Shown: in pieces, positions 63,700 through 64,000 of the stretch
Numbering within the stretch: position 1 is the stretch's first letter
Layout: each line of letters starts with the position of its first letter
From: Clostridium saccharoperbutylacetonicum N1-4(HMT)
Lineage (GTDB): Bacteria > Bacillota > Clostridia > Clostridiales > Clostridiaceae
Assembly (NCBI RefSeq): GCF_000340885.1
Contig: NC_020291.1
Coordinates: forward strand, 4,649,001-4,713,000
DNA: 64,000 nt
Reading direction: 5' to 3'
Program-made: the position numbers and the translations under genes
The notes under the pieces: model-generated
The model's database searches: none
What the model was told of the DNA's origin: nothing
The model's input: the letters and a program-made list of their open reading frames with translations, nothing else

Positions 63700-64000
63700 T
63701 TATTCCTTTAATCCAACTTCTGCTAACATTCCAGGTTTTAACTCTGATTTTGGATCTGTTAACGCTACTTTAACTAAAACATTTCTACTTTGAGAATTTA
63801 TTTTAGTATTAATCACTGTTATTTTTCCTTCAAATTCTGTATCTTCAACTTCTGCCACTTTAACAACAACATCTTGACCTTCTTTAAGTTTGCCCACAAT
63901 ATCTAATGGAGCATAAGCATTTACATATAAAGCATCTGCATTAGATATTGACGCTAAAGTTACCCCTGGTGAAGCCATTTCACCAACATTAATACTCTTA
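63700..64000 (-). CDS. HlyD-family efflux adaptor, C-terminal part (5' end beyond window)
   Basis: The frame is open through the right edge: seven codons before Met 63978 continue in frame (KSINVGE), so that Met is internal. The visible 99 residues are the beta-barrel and membrane-proximal domain of a second adaptor (LYVNAYAPLDIVGKLKEGQD, INSQSRNVLVKVAL, LKPGMLAEVGLKE). First visible gene of the efflux operon, 18 bp before the EmrA-like gene. Confidence 0.85.
   Translation of the reverse strand, partial: KSINVGEMASPGVTLASISNADALYVNAYAPLDIVGKLKEGQDVVVKVAEVEDTEFEGKITVINTKINSQSRNVLVKVALTDPKSELKPGMLAEVGLKE

Overview
The window looks like a chromosome segment from a saccharolytic, spore-forming Clostridium (sensu stricto). 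It is very AT-rich and Shine-Dalgarno (SD) sites are strong (AGGAGG or GGGGGG). There is a spoVA sporulation cluster, two chemoreceptors, cell-wall-binding repeats of the solventogenic-clostridium type, GPH sugar symporters and many glycoside hydrolases. I cannot name the species.

Layout. 1-1.7 kb: two GH16 endoglucanases, one cut by the left edge and carrying cell-wall repeats, the other a lichenase. Behind them lies the scar of a deleted ABC permease. 2-9.3 kb: a lipoprotein/YesM kinase/YesN regulator triad and a chemoreceptor. 9.5-20.6 kb: a DJ-1 protein, a truncated LysR gene, a two-subunit C-glycoside-deglycosidase-like pair, an IS1595-like transposase relic, a frameshifted AraC-GH39 gene, a ROK glucokinase, a Gfo/Idh/MocA dehydrogenase and a second chemoreceptor. 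20.9-31.7 kb: a wall-binding repeat protein, a large unclassified glycosidase, GH43, GH3 and a GPH symporter. 32-41 kb: a second lipoprotein/YesM/YesN triad and a TetR plus AraC-GH39 operon behind paired operators. 41.2-46.2 kb: a flavoprotein, ThuA and a second GH3. 46.6-52.8 kb: an operon of Gfo/Idh dehydrogenase, deglycosidase beta and alpha, TIM-barrel isomerase, a second Gfo/Idh and probably a GPH symporter. 53-55.6 kb: a third AraC-GH39 protein. 56-61 kb: GNAT and a DUF1657-YetF-SpoVAC-SpoVAD-SpoVAE-DUF1657 cluster. 61-64 kb: an EmrAB-like efflux operon with MarR.

How the genes fit together. Extracellular endoglucanases release oligosaccharides. GPH symporters import sugars or glycosides. 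GH3, GH43 and the large hydrolase trim O-linked sugars, and ROK kinase phosphorylates glucose. The most distinctive part is the set of Gfo/Idh dehydrogenases, DUF6379/TIM-barrel pairs and TIM isomerase. It matches the known route in which a glycoside is oxidised at C3 of the sugar and the sugar is then eliminated, which is how gut and soil bacteria break C-glycosides such as puerarin. Four of these units (two deglycosidase units, a dehydrogenase and a GH3) share an unusual promoter architecture. Three other genes share a second, different one. AraC proteins fused to GH39-like domains with altered active-site motifs are candidate sugar-sensing regulators.

The window also holds three copies of a 313-366-bp repeat with inverted ends and a long branched fold. 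One stem shows four compensated base changes between copies. Two copies lie directly upstream of the two DUF1657 genes of the spoVA cluster. No tRNA, rRNA, CRISPR array or prophage was recognised by eye.
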